DNA of 64,000 nt from Zygaena filipendulae. Taxonomy: Eukaryota > Arthropoda > Insecta > Lepidoptera > Zygaenidae. The DNA lies in assembly GCA_907165275.2 (NCBI GenBank), contig OU015651.1:6532501-6596500 (forward strand). Reading direction: 5' to 3'. The notes beneath the pieces are model-generated. The model did no database searches and was not told where the DNA came from. It worked only from the letters and a program-made list of their open reading frames with translations. Both the position numbers and the translations under genes were made by a program. Below, piece by piece: positions 12,401-27,400 of the stretch (the first letter of the stretch is position 1; every line of letters begins with the position of its first letter).

Positions 12401-15400
12401 GGAAATCGGTGGCCGTCTTTTCTAATAGAGAAAAATTGGGGTTTTGTTAATTCAACTAAAAAAGTAAAACGCGGGCGACGCTCGGGTCGGTACGATGTTG
12501 GCAAGGCTTGAAGGGTGAAAAGTACTAATTATTATCAACCTTCGAGTCGAAAATGCCTTCGTATCGCACGGTCCGCTCGGCAGCGTCCACAAATCATTTC
12601 GTAATAGTTTTCGCCGACTTAGACATTATGGAGTCACAATTACAACTCAAGTTCGGAATACCAGCCATATCATCTTAATATTTCCGCTCCGTGGATCTTG
12701 AAGACGGATTTTCTTTGAAGAATGCAGGGCAATATGAGCTATTGAGCTCGGAGAGAAAGAACATATTTTCAAAGCAATAACTGCAAACTGGATGCAGTAA
12801 CGTTTCCTGTTAGTAATATTTTCCTATTTTCTATTTATTTTCTCTCCAACCATATCCTTTGTTTTCCATCCTGTATATTTAATAGAGGATGTATTATATA
12901 CCATAACGTTTGCTTGATTTCCACGACACAAGCTTAGTTATAAATCAAGTAGATGTGTGTGTTATGAACTGTTATTAATAAATAACGGTGCGCGTACGGC
13001 AACCCACTTAATAATGAACGTGCGTGACAAATTGCACCGTGAAAATACTCCGCCAACCCTTAGACTTTAGGGCATGTTCAAACTGACCCTGAACTCCGCG
13101 TATGTCGTGAGTTTGCCATCGTTTATGCATACGCGTAGTGCGAGTTTTTAAATAAATCGATCGCTATTGTTTTTCATTATAACAGCATTTGCATGGAGCT
13201 GAAAAAAGAAAATTATTAAAAATATTCTAACTGCATACATACTAAAAACTTAGTGCGGTCGAATTGTATTAAAAATTATTAGCCCTATTTTAACAAAATA
13301 TAAGGCACGAGCAAATGGTGTGCCCTGGTCGCACGTAGGATCCATTAGGGTTTGTGAGTTAGCATGCTGTCTATTATTATCTGCCCCCGTAATTACTTTC
13401 CACCATCTCATGCTGGCAATAAAGGCTCCAAACAAAAGTTTACTTTCAAGCTTAACTAGAATTTATTTATGCAAGTCTTTGTATAAATTCTTGTAGGTAA
13501 CGCTATATGTCAAGGGTGCGTTACTTTTGCAAGAATTTCGGTGAAGGTGGAACTAACAAAGTTCAGTGCTTTCTGAACTTATTTTTTTTACTAATCGTCC
13601 ATATATATAATATTATGGTTTTTGAAGACAGACTGGTTTTACTATCGTTGTTGATGTGTAAATGTATCGCCATATATCGGCATTTTTGCTCAGTGTGCCA
13701 CAGAGGTTTGTTGTAGCTTTTACCATGCATTGAATTATTATTTTAAACAAAATATAACGTGATATGAATATTATTGTATGTATAAAAATTATATTGTGTT
13801 TGAACGTGTGTTGATTGTGAATGGGGCGGGGCTATAATGGCATGTTTGTCTGTTGTGCCGGTGCGGCGCGGCAGTGTTCCAAAGCGTCGCGTATAGTGGT
13901 GAGTGGATACATGCATGACACGCAAGCACTTAGCGCTCCACATGTGTTAACAATAACGGACACAACATGGAACAAAATAAAATTCAAATCTATCTCGCTC
14001 ACAGAAACGGACTGTCCTGCATAAACACGGTCCTCGTTAGTAACTGGACGTTTTATGTACAATGCAACTCTTCTGCGTTTGTTATTTTTTTTGTTTTACA
14101 TCTTGCGAGTTCCACTCCAAAAATGGACAAGTTGGAGAGTCGTTGTGAATGCTTTTAGCGAAGAGCTTCTTGTCTCTAATCTTGTTTCAATTACTCACAC
14201 TTTTTTCTTTTATATTTCAACCGTTATATTTGTGAAAAATTATACTATAACACTACGTTTAATGTCAATAAATCAAAATTGAAACTTATTAGGTCTATAA
14301 GTTTCGTTTTTCATCCATTGATGGGGATGTTGACGAATTTGAAAATCAAAATTCTAATTAGTCCGTCAGAAAATAAAAAAAAAACAGTAGACACGTATCT
14401 TTTGCTTTTTCAAACAGAGATAAAGAGCATTAAAGTTTAGGGTGGGGGCTCGTGACGTCATTAACCGCTATAAGCCCCCATACAAACTGCACGAGATAGT
14501 GATGTCACGCGAAAATTGAACTCAATGTATCGCCATTATTTTTAGATTACGTAAAACAAGAAAAAATACGTGTCCAATAATTTGTATTAATCTACAAGGC
14601 GGACTAAAAAAATTTGTCAACTAGCCCATTAATGAGTGTTGAATAATAATATTTATTTAAGTAAAACGATGAATATGCAATTGTAACCTGATCACTTCTA
14701 CGCGTACAAAAAAAATGTGTGTCGCAAATTGGCTTGAGAATTTTCGTTACCACTAACAACAATGGAATTTCGTGCGCTCTATAGCTAATTATCACTGGAG
14801 ATGATGAATGTGTTTAGCGCTTTTGAACAATTTTTTTTTCTACAATTCACAATGTTTCGTACACCGCGTCATAGTTTTAGCTTGGAAGTGAGGATGTTAT
14901 GTTAGTGTTGTGTGTGCGCGGTGCGGTGGTGCCGTCGCGTTGTTGACGCGCGCGCTTGTCTGTTCGCGCAGTAATGGCGTACATGGAGATGTTCGGGAAC
15001 TGCAGCCACCCGCCGGGCAACCCCGCCGCCGCGCCGGACATGTTCCGGCATTCGATACACACGTACAACTTGGCGAGGTAAGTTATAATAAATAAATAAG
15101 TAATCAATACCAAAATCACAATGGCGAATGCTTACATGTGTATTTTATCGCCATGTTTTAAAAAACGAATTACCTACTTCTTACCAATAAGTGATATTCA
15201 TTCATTGATATATTAAACAACCGGCTCCATTTTATGGACTTAGCGAATCAGAGCTGTAAATCTTGTACCTAATGTCTTTTATGTTTTGTTAAAGCGCCCA
15301 GCACACGAGCGCAGGAGCCATCAGCGTGCAGCGCCACCAACAAGTCCAACGCACTATAGCCCAGTCGGTGACGGTCCAACACTTTGGCACCCCACCGCTT

Positions 15401-18400
15401 AGGTATGTGTATTTTTTTTTACTTTTTGTACCAACCCTTCGTAGGTGATAGTAGAATTTTTTCCAATTATCCCTACCGTTTAACTTCTTCACCAGCCTAC
15501 CGATAAACTTCTTTTTTAAATAAATGAAGTAGCGTCCGCTGTCTGTTTGTGATAAACTCAAAAACTACTGAACGGATTTTCATGCGGTCTTCCCCAATAG
15601 ATAGAGTGATTCATGAGGAGAATTTATATCTATAGCTTACCCTGGAATTCTCGCGGGAACTCCGAAATTACCACGAGGGACAGCTAATGTTAGTTAATAA
15701 AAAGCATCGACTCTTAAAAAAGTGCTTGTATCTGTATTTCAACTAGCATACCTATATCGATTTTCTCTTGCCTTAACATTTCGACCTTTAATTTACCAGC
15801 GGATTTTGAATAATAATCAAACTATGTAGATTACTTAAGATCGATCCGATAAAATGCCTTACCAAGAATTTGTATAGCAATTAATTGTTTTATTTCTCAT
15901 AACATAAACGATGATTGTGAATTATTTGTATACCACACAAAATATCGTAATCAGAAAATATAAATGCAGTGGGTTCCTTCACCTATATTGCGCAATACAC
16001 CACTAGAATAGAGAACCTAGCTCATTTGTGGAACGCACGTGTTCATGATAACATTGTGCAGCTTTGTGTTTATTATATAGACAATTAACTTAATAACTTT
16101 TAACATTAATTGATATCACAAAAAAGATAAGACAATATATAAAGTTCTTTGTATACGTCACAAGTAGACGATCACATCACCAGATAGATAATCACCTAGA
16201 CTAAAGGGTAAGAATCACATCAAATCCATAACATTTCAATGATGTCCAAGTTGCCCAAATTGCCATCACACCGCCCGATTTATAAATCAAAACGCGGTTG
16301 ATTCGATTCCCGGTAGAGGACTCAGTGTGCAGAATAAAGGGTTTTGTTTTCTACTCTTAGCGTTTATATATATGTATATACAGTTTAATTATTTATATTA
16401 CTTACCAAATTATCTACAAAGTACTCTATCGTCGCTGCGCGTGCGAATCCGCGTAAGAGCAATTTGTAAATACCGCGTAACATTAAAACGTTGAAATAGG
16501 TGACTTTGTATAAAATCTAAGAAAATTTTGGGTAAATTTACGATATTTTCCAATAATGAAAGTTGTAAAGCACAATCATATTGTTAAGTTCAGTCGCTAA
16601 TAAGAATTGAAATCGCCGAGATATTAAGTTTTTCTTCCTCCTGTCAAAAAGCAAATACGCGGTATTTACAAGTTACTCTTACGCGGATTCGCACCCGCAG
16701 CGACGCTATGTCCTTTTCTGTACCCCTGACAACGTGTACGCTAAATCATGATCATCGGTTGAGTAGTTAAGGCGTGAAAAGTTGATAGACAGACAGTTAC
16801 TTTCGCATTCATAAATCTGTATTATATTAAGCATGTGTATTCCATGTTTTTTTGGTTTACAGTTTATTTTGGAATCAAGTAGAATTTTTTTGTGAAATTA
16901 TCTTATTAAAAAAAAAGTAAGTAATTTCATTTCGAACCTCAATCCGAGGTCCTGATGAGGCGTGCGACGAACCGAGCGTTTAGATAATGCTTAACTGCAT
17001 TTTATTTTATTATTCACTGTGTTTGTTATCTATAATATTTTAATCTATAGGTAATAATACTAGCTATTCCCCTTGGTTTCACCCGCGATAATGTCCTTCC
17101 CTGTCAACGTGTATGAAAAATTTTATGATGATCAGTTGAGCCGTAAAGGCGTGAAAGCGTAACAAACAAACAAATAATCAAACGATCTATTGAACCGGTT
17201 TTGAAATTTCTTTAACCAATAGAAAACCACGTTATTCGTGAGTGTCATAGGTTATATTGTAAACCGGAATTCCCGCGGGAACTCCAAAATTGCGATGGGT
17301 GAAACTGCGGGGAACAACTAGTAACTTATAAATCGGCTTATAGGTTTAGTCGTCAAGTAGAAACTGCAATTGTGTTTACTCATCACCCGCAGTGGTTCGG
17401 ACGACAGCATGAGTATGATCACATCGGGAAGCACGAGTCCCATCCTCCTTGAGCCGCCGGCTCTGCCGCCCAAAATGAGCAAGAACAAACAGGTAAACAA
17501 ACTTCACAAATACATGAGCTGATTTTTCAATAGATAAACAGTCAAATTGGTTATTATATGAGATTACAATATGTTTCTGTATTGCGTATACAAACTTACA
17601 TTGTAATGATTTATTTTCAGATACAATTCAACACGAGCAACGAACTCCTCCCGCCGCCGTCTCCTCGGCCTTCCTCTCACAGCAGTTCAGCCGATGAATC
17701 TGTGTTGAATAATGTGGTTAGTTCTTTAAAAGACGCGCTTTCTTTTTCTGTATCTACTACTTTATACTTCGTACCGTAGAAAATGTGTGATACGATTGAG
17801 TGAATTGAATTGAATTTATAAACTTTATTTGACACAACACAAAGATTTACAGCATATGTATACAACAACTAAACATATATAATAAGTATTGAGGGTTCGC
17901 TTCTCAACCGACCTGATATGAGCGAACATCCTGCATTTGCCCCGCGTCATTTGTAACGGGGTTTTATATAGTGATGCTTTACTTTGCCTTTAGAATTCGG
18001 ACGAGTCGTACGTCAGCGCGTCCACACCAGGAAAGTTTCCGCTCGAGGATGAATTGGAGATGATTGTTAAATCGCCGACGCCGTCTCCGGTCCCCTCAAA
18101 GGTAAATTGAATAATTATTATCGAGTCGACATTCGAAGTCTCGGAATAGTTGTTATTTTGTGACTATATTCCGTTTTCGCCTCATTAGTCATTACATGAA
18201 GAGAGACGAAGAGAGAAGAACGAGGTCATAGGATTGTATACCTAGTAAATAAAATGAAAAAACTCTCTCGGGACACTTTGTTCTGCGATAAAAATTATCT
18301 TGTACTGACTGTGTATTTAATTTTACGAACTGTTCCCCACAGTTTCGCCGATGTTAATTACGGCGTTCCCGTGGGAATTTCGACATGAAAAGTTGGTATC

Positions 18401-21400
18401 ATAATATCCTTTTCTGTAACCCTGGGGACAACGTATACGAAAAATTTCATGACAATCGGTTGAGTAGTTTAGGCGTCAAAGTGTAACAAACAAATAAACA
18501 AACTCACATTTGCATTTATAATATTAGTTAGTATAGCATATTATATTATCTGTGGTATAGCATAGGCAGCGATCACTAGCATATTCTGCCGAAAGGGTCA
18601 CCGACTCAGCATAAATGCTAAGTGGAGGGTACACCTAGCATTGGGTTTTCAGTAGGCAGTTGACTTTTCATATTTTATCCTCGATCGTTCGTTCGTTGCA
18701 CAGAGGAGCGAAAGCGCCGAGCCGGCTGCGGCGCCGACCGAAGCGGCGGCCGAGAGCGAGGGCTCCGCGGCGGCGGGGGAAGGGGGCGCGGGGGCGGGGG
18801 CCGCGGCGGCGGAGGCGGCGGGGGGGGACGCGGTCGACATCATCCTGCAGACGGACGTCAGCCCGTGGCTGCTGCTCAAGGTCACCGGCAAGGACGAGTC
18901 GGAGGTGCGCGGCGGGCACCCGGACTCGCTCATAGTGCTCGCCACTAAAGCAACCAAAGGTACACACACACACACAACGACCACAACGCCCTGCTCTTAC
19001 ATGTCGAGAATGGTTCTATATCCCCTTCGTTCCGGATGTGTTAAACAAATTGATAAAATGAAATTGCTTGGTTCGAATCTCTAACATGAAATGCTCGTCC
19101 CGTAATGAGGAAACAACGTTGACGAGACATGGGGAACATTTAATTTATTGAAAATTAGCTGATCCCTGCGGTTTCTCCCGCGGAGAATTAATTTCGGAGT
19201 TCCCGCGGGAATTCCAGAATAAAAAGTACCCTATGACACTCAGGGTCACTGTAGCTTCCTATAAGTAAAACAATTTTCAAAATCGGTTCAGTAGATCCAG
19301 AGATTACTCCTACAACGTCACAATCAACTCACAAACTTTTGCTCTTTATAATAATGCGTCTCGTGATTGTGAATTAGAAAATCTTTTTGTAGCTAACTTC
19401 AGAATTAAAATCGTTAACCATCAAATTTTTATCAATTTGTTCAATGGCCCTTTATCTTTCATTCTTCACTATTCCTTCATATTATACCCTAAATCAGGAC
19501 ATGGTGGTGAAATCTAGCTTTACATACATAGTTTAGAATGAAGAAACAATAATATTATAATGCAAACATTAATATTCACTTCCGTATAAGTTTCATGTTT
19601 CATTACTTTTAACCACTGCATGCTTTCACTTTACAGAAACGGATGAGTGTAAGTCGTTTGATCATGGTATCGTTTTGTGGCTGATTCAATACTTGTACTT
19701 GCTAGTTTTTAAAAATATTTGCATGATTTTGCTACGATCGCTAAGTTTAATATAAGTACGCATGCAATATAGTACCGTTAAATGCACCATATTTAACTTT
19801 ACGTATGTCAATAGATGTCGCACGCTAAAGCATCATAGGTTGGCTGTTGGCTTCGATGTGGTTAATATTGTTAATATTTTTGTATGATTATTAATTAATT
19901 TTGGCTTTTTTCATAATTGTGTTTTTATCATATTTCGCATTTTTTAATACTTTGCCTAGCCTTGATATGGCTTGTTTGGCTTTTCTAAAGGTAAATGACC
20001 TAACTAATAATTGTTACGTATTTTGCGATGACACAATTTAAGGAGACCCAAATCTAAACTTATAGGGCCAGATTTCATTTTTAAATCACTATAACGAATA
20101 TGAACGCCTATAAACAGGTGTTTTGAACTGCGTGCTTTGAAACTTCAACTGCACTCGTTTTGAGTGTATGTGGGCATGTGCCAAACACGACGTCGTGACG
20201 TGTACTTTAAACTGGCCACAATCGATTAAATTTTACACATAATCTGTTACATTAATTTGTTGAATGAAATATATCGCGTCGTAAAAACGCACGTACCTAC
20301 TTTTTTATTCAACAAATTAGGTGTAAAATTTATTGTACGTAGTTTGTAGACACCTTTACCTAAAAAAGAAAAAATCGACCATAGATCATTACTGCACTGC
20401 ATCGCAAACAACATAACGTGCGGTCGGGTCGTTGACCAGGGTCCTTATTCACTATGACCTACAACATTTCTTGCCCATAACGCGGGTCACAAAAACACCA
20501 TTACAAACGCTACAGATGCCAAAATATCAGATATAAATTTTCCATATCCCATAAGACACATTATAAATGTATTTTTTTCATGTGAAACTTGTTTGAGCAC
20601 GAGGATTAAGGATTTGTTCCTGATTCGCCCCACAGAGTCCCACATAAAAATTATTTTTTCGACTCAGTTTTTATTCCTGTTTCGTCTCGAAAATAATAGT
20701 AATGAATTAAGCAATCTTTGTAACGCGTTATCTTACCGCAACGTGCTATGGTCACAGTGAATTAGGGCTCCAGTACTAGACGTGTCGTAGCCGTGTATAG
20801 GTGTAGACTGACTGTGTGCGCGTGCGCAGATTTCGCTTACCAGGAGGCGTTCCTAGCGACGTACCGCACGTGGGTGTCGCCCAGCGGGCTGGTGGCGCGG
20901 CTGGTGCGGCGCGCGCACCACTACCGGCCGCGCCCGCATGAGCTGCGCTCCACGCTCAGCCTACTCACCAGGGTCGTCGCCGATCTCACGTGAGTTCACT
21001 ATACTTGTAGATTATACTTGAAGATTGAGCAATCAGTTGTTTTCTGAAACCACAAAATGATTTACAAAACAGTAAATCATCATAGTCGTTTTAAGATTTA
21101 ACAAAGATTTGGTTTTTACATACCTATTTTAATTCTTCTACGATACATAGTACATACTGATAAATTTTAAATAATTAGAATTTAATCTTTTACTTAGCCT
21201 GGCTGACCTGGACGGCCCTCTAATGCAAGAGATAATGGAGTTCATCTACTGGCTCGTGGAGGCGGAGGAATTGGCCATAGCGAAAGCGTTGAGGCAGATA
21301 CTAGTCGACAAGCAGAAACAAATACACAACCAACAAGTGAGTATCAAAAGATATTTCCTGGTTGTCCCATCAATGGTGACAAATAATATTACGTAACGAT

Positions 21401-24400
21401 ATGGATACAAAATTTCCCATATGTCACCGCTGTTTCCTCAAACAGCACAGCGACAATTCGAGGCAAGGACAATGATTAAATTTTAACATTTAGTCTGTCT
21501 TGTAAATGTTCGTCTTGATTCCGTGTTACGTCACTCCTAGGTATACTTTGTTTTTGTACAAAGTCCTCAGGAACAGGATAGACTGCTCGAACTTGTTAAG
21601 TCAGTTTAACTTCCGTGTCCCTTCTAGGTTCCCTCGTAGCAGAATAACGCCCTTATCTCCTCCACTGCGTAGAACACTTCTTGGTTCAATCTTTCCTGTC
21701 CCAAGACTATGTAAGCTCTTGAACTGCTGTAGCGAATTTGTCGATATTAATGTTGACGGTCCTGGTAAGTTTTATAGGAGCGTACTTGACCACTTATCTG
21801 ACATCGAATAAACGACGACTGATGATCTCAGTCAAAGTCAGTACTAAAGTACTTACCTAATTTCAATTTTGGTACATTTAAATGATTTAATTTTTCTTAA
21901 GTTTTCTTTTTTTTACATATTCTTTTTTAGTCACAGATTGTGTAGTGCATGCTGAGCTTACCTATAAGTAACTGTTGTACTTAATTCTTTTAATTAATGT
22001 AAAAAATATAATAATATTGTAATTTATAATGATATGAGCAGTTGTTGGTGAGCCTAAATAAATAAATAAATAAAAAATATACTTACGACCTCTCACCTGT
22101 ACTTTTTGAATAATCTGAAAAAGCAAAAAATACGTGTTTATTATTTTTTTTATCTAACTGACGGACTTAATAGAATTTTGATTTTTATACATTATGCCAT
22201 TTGCAGTGGCTAGTGACTGATTTCCTAGGGCAGGGAACAGTTTAAATCTCTACTACTATTACGACTACTTTTACTAATATTATAAATGCGAAAGTAACTC
22301 TGTCTGTCTGTCTGTTACGCTTTCACGCCTCAAGGGTTCAACCGATCATCATGAAATTTTGTACACACGTTGTCAGAGGTACAGAGAAGGATAGGGTACT
22401 TTTCATCCCGTAATTCCCTCGGAAACTCCGAAATTAACGCCCATAAAATTTCATGAAAATTTGCATCACGTTGTTAGAGATACAGAAAAGGACATAGGGT
22501 ACTTTGTATCCGGAAATTTCCGCGGGTGAAACCGCGGAGAACAGCTGGTAGTAAACAAATAAATAAATAATGTTTGTGTTTGATCGCTTGTGTCGCAGAG
22601 TAACCACAGATACGAGTACGAGACGCCGTGCGTGTCGCTGCGGCGCGACACGCTGCTAGACTTCAAGTCGGTGGAGCTGGCGGAGCAGATGACGGTGATG
22701 GACGCGGTGCTGTTCGCGCGCATCACCACCGCCGAGGTGCTCTCGTGGCCGCGCGACCAGTCCGAGGAGAGCTCGCCCAACCTCACGCGCTTCACCGCGC
22801 ACTTCAACAAGATGAGCTACTGGGCGCGCTCCAGGATACTGGAACAGGTACTACATGCTGCACGCCCACCCACACACACACACACTACACGGAGAGAAAG
22901 CAATCAAACCTAAGAAGTATCGGTCGGCCTAGAAGGTGACCGAAACCTCTTTAGTTGTCTTGGCGACACAATATCAGTGACCAGTATAGACACAGCGACC
23001 GTTCCCCGTGGTGTCAATGAAGTGCAGACTACAGAGGAGTTTACTGACCAAATATGATGCCCAACCGAACACCGGTAGCAGAAATACCGAAGACCGATCT
23101 TCATTGGGGAACTTTCGGTCGCGGACTTTCCCGAACAAGCCCTTATTTTTCTCTCAGTGTAGGCTACGTGGTCACACTCCGTAAAAGCAAAGAATAGAGA
23201 TAATATCAAAGAAACGATACTCCGCCTCCCACCAATTTCTTGCCTCCTTATACCCCGCGAAAGTGACCTTGGAAATTGCTAGGAAAGTTTGACACGTCAT
23301 GTGGAATCTACAGACAGCTGACATTGTCAGCTCGCTGTCAACCGTCGGCAACCTGCCGGCCGTCTTCACTTGTGGGAAAGTACTTGAATTAGTTCATTTG
23401 TATGGAGTGCCACCGGGCTGGTCAAAGTGAACCGATATACTATACATACTACTAGTAGGTACAGGCGGCCGGCTAGTAGTAGTGCTCGAGGGGCGCGGTG
23501 AGCGATGAAGTTTGTGTTCGAAATTCAAGTTCATATTGTCCGGCATATCTACACCGCTATCGCCTCTAGGCTTACCACTTTTGTGGCAGGGTGTAGGAAG
23601 CACCAAGTTGGCAAGGGACGTGTGTGTCGCTTCTTTACTTAGTCATAGTTGGTATTTTTTTAATTTATTTATTTAAACTTTATGCACATCATGGTACAAA
23701 AGGCGAACTTAATGCCACAGTGGCATTCCCTGCTAGTCAACTTTCAGGTAGTACAGAGAGCTCACTTGGTATTATATCTAGTGTGCGATTAAAGCATTGC
23801 GATGTATCCCCCCCATCTCCTGCTTACCGCATGATTGCGTCTACTATGTGCATGGGGTCTCATCTCTAAGAAAATAAAAATAATTCTGAGTGATTATCGA
23901 TAGATGCCGTTAGAGGTATCGATTTGCATTTCACGATCGTGTAAAACGAAGATAACGCGAAATTACTAAGTAAACAATACTTTAAATAATTTTAAATGTT
24001 CCATAAGCATTAAAAAATCAAGTAATCTGTTAAATAACCAACAAATATAAAAGCAATTTTGTTTCTCTGGCGGCAATAATATGTACTATTTCAACTCGTG
24101 GTTAAGTAACCTCATGTAATGGCGCCATCTATCAATATGCTCACAAATTGTACAAATTGTACTTTCATTGCGTCACAGACATGAAGCGACACAGATAACG
24201 TAATACTATAGTACTACTAGTGCACAGAGGACTCAAGTGGAGTTTTTAGGGGAATCGAAGATGGTGGTGCCGTCATTAATTTTCGTGTTGATAAAAAATT
24301 AGGGAATAGTATTATATTGTTTAGGGTGAGAATGAGAAAGATCAAAACGCTAAAAACAAACGTATTTTACGATATATAATAAAGGAATTGCTATTATTAC

Positions 24401-27400
24401 AAAATAATAGACCTCCGAAGTAGTCCAGTCAACAAAGCTAAAACTTTGTCATTTTGAGTTCAAAGGATAGGACCAACGGAAAAATTCGTGTCAGTATTCG
24501 ATATTTAATATCCTAAAAAGTCAGGTATCTAAAACATAAAAAAGTTTGAAAAAAAATGGCGAAAGCTCAAAAAAGCATTTTTTTGACTATATCTCCTAAA
24601 TGGTTTATATTTGAAATAAAAATTATTCACAATGAAATTTCCTACAAAAAATGCTTTCTGAATATTTTTGCGTGCGTTTTACGATGTTTCGAGCAGTTTA
24701 AGAGAGATTAGACATTTTTCTAAAAATTTACACTTTGGCGCATTTTTTGCGAAAACTATCACACCTATGGAAAAATATTAAGATAGCTTTATTGTAGGAA
24801 ATTTTACTGTCTATAATTTTTATTTGAAACGTTTTTTTATATTTCCAACCATTTAGGAAATATTGGACATTTTTATATAAATATTGCACTTTAGCGCGTT
24901 TTTTGCAGAAACTAACGCACCTATGCAAAAATGATAAGAGAGTTCTTTTGCAGGAAGTTTTATTTTCTATAATTTTTATTTGAAATATTTTTCAATATTT
25001 TGAACAATTTGAGAGCTATTGGCAAAAGATTTTTTGAGATATTTATTTTTTATTTGAGTGAGTACACACAAAGTAGTGTGGCAAAGTTATTGCTTTACTA
25101 GCTGTTCCCCGCTGTTTTACCCGTGGCAATTTCGAAGTTACTGCAGGAATTCCGGAACAAAAAGTACCCTATGTCCTTCTCGGTAGGTACCCCTGACAAC
25201 GTGTGTGCAAAATTTCGTGATGAGTGATTGAGCCGTTAAGGCGTGAAAGCATAACAAACAAACTCACTTTCGCATTTATAATAGTAAGAATTGACTGGAC
25301 TAAAAAAAGAATTGTTTTTTTTTAAATTGCTGGTCGATAGCGAACCCTGCACCTTATCTTGTTTAAGAAAAAATTTAATCCCTTCTGCACCCGATAGTGG
25401 TCGAAGTTAGTGGGTGGAGATATCACAAGTCGCGACTCAAAAAAAGGCGGAAACACGCATTAAAATTTAGCGGCATAGTTTAGGTACCTATTGATTTAGC
25501 TGGTAAGAACAGAAATATTGTATCAAAACTGTTTTGAAAAAATAGGTAAGTACTAGGTATATTAATTAGGTATTCCAAATTTCGATTGTTATAATTTTAA
25601 AATAAGGTATTTCTACACTTCCTATACTACATACCTACTGCATACTTACTACCTAATGCATCGTACAACGCCACGCGTTGTGGCACAAAACTCGTAGAAT
25701 AAAACTCAATAGTAGGTCGCGTAGGTACTGTTGCGCCGCGCCGATGCCTATATCCACGTACCTATACATTTATATGACTAACCTAGTACCTTCAAAAAAT
25801 GGCGCCCTCTGACGATTAAATTTCATCTATACGAAACTGCCATCTATTGCTGCGATCAGTAAATAAAAATATTTTCCGGAATTATTTTTTTTAGGACGGT
25901 CACGTTTCTTTGTATGAGATGAGGCATCTGTACTAGTATTATATTATCTGTGACTATGTGTTTACTCCGTGGTGACAGCTATAATACCTAATCTGAGTGT
26001 ACTATGTGCCCACTAGCAATTGCACTGCATTGCACAGGACGAGGCGGAGAAACGCGAGAAGTACGCGAGCAAGTTCCTGAAGGTGATGAAGGCGCTGCGC
26101 AAGCTGAACAACTTCAACTCGTACCTGGCGCTGGTGTCGGCGCTGGACTCGCCGCCGGTGCGCCGGCTCGACTGGCCGCGCGCCATCAAGGACGCGCTCA
26201 ACGACTTCTGCGCGATCATAGAGCCCTCGTCCTCCTTCCGCGCCTACCGCATGGCGCTCGCCGAGACGCAGCCGCCGTGCATACCTTACATGTAAGCAAC
26301 GTTTAGATTCGTTACACCACGGACACGAACGGCGGTAGGATAGTTTCCTAAATTTTAGTTTTTAGTTGGTCTCATTCTACTAACCCACGGACATGCACGC
26401 ACACTCACAAACACACACACACACACGTGGTAAATTTTGGTGCTGTTTTTGTTGATTTGTTGTGTATCTTTGTTGCACCATTGTATGTAAATAAGACAAC
26501 CCGCTATAACTTTTACTTTTTTTCTCGGAAAAACTTCTGAGTCCGAGCAAGGGGTGCATTGAAAACCAGCGCTGGGTGAACATCTGGATTAAGGATGTTC
26601 ATCCAGCACACGCTGAATGCACTCCTATTGCCAAATGCCAATTTTTTGTTTATTTATTTGGACTGATTTCATTGGCTAAGTTTAATTTTTATCTTTTTGT
26701 ACACCTTTTTGATGGCAATAAACAATTTTATTATTATTATTATTATTATATTATAAATGCGAAAGTTTGTAAGTATGGATGGATGTTTGTTACTCTTTCA
26801 CACAAAAACTACTGGATGATTTAAATGAAACATTTTTACATTAATATAGCTTATACATCAGATTAACACATAGGGTACTTTTATCCCGGAATTCCCGCGG
26901 GAACTTTGAAATTAACGCGGGTGAAACCGCGGGGCACAACTAGTAGATCAATAAAAAAATATTGGACACGTATTTTTTCGTTTTTTACGTAATTAGAAAA
27001 TAACGGAGACACATTAAGTAGAAATGTCGCGTGACGTCACGCCGTGCTAGTTTTTAGCACGTTGTGACGTCACGAGCCTCCACTCCTCGATGCGCTTTAT
27101 CTAAGTATTGCTTCATTAATTTTAAAAACCAAAACATACTTATCTATTATTTTTTATTATCTAACTGATCGACTAAATAGAATTTTGATTTTCATACACC
27201 GGAAACAACCCTATTGATGTCATACTGGGGACGAACAAACACAAACACACACACAAGATGTTATAATTATTTAAACAGCGACATATCAAACAAACAGCAT
27301 TGTTGGTCGAGAGGTTATAGCCAACCACTTACCAAACAAACATGCTGCCTTACCTACCTTACCTATTGGACAGCACTCTCCATCTTTTGATCGATTTAAC

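Noticed and set aside
13250..13435. Minus-strand 61-codon frame in a C3G intron
   Set aside because: Short, with no splice context or similarity I know. Chance openness is likely.
18649..18984. Long open frames on the minus strand opposite a C3G exon
   Set aside because: They are mirror readings of a GC-rich exon whose + frame matches C3G and splices in phase.
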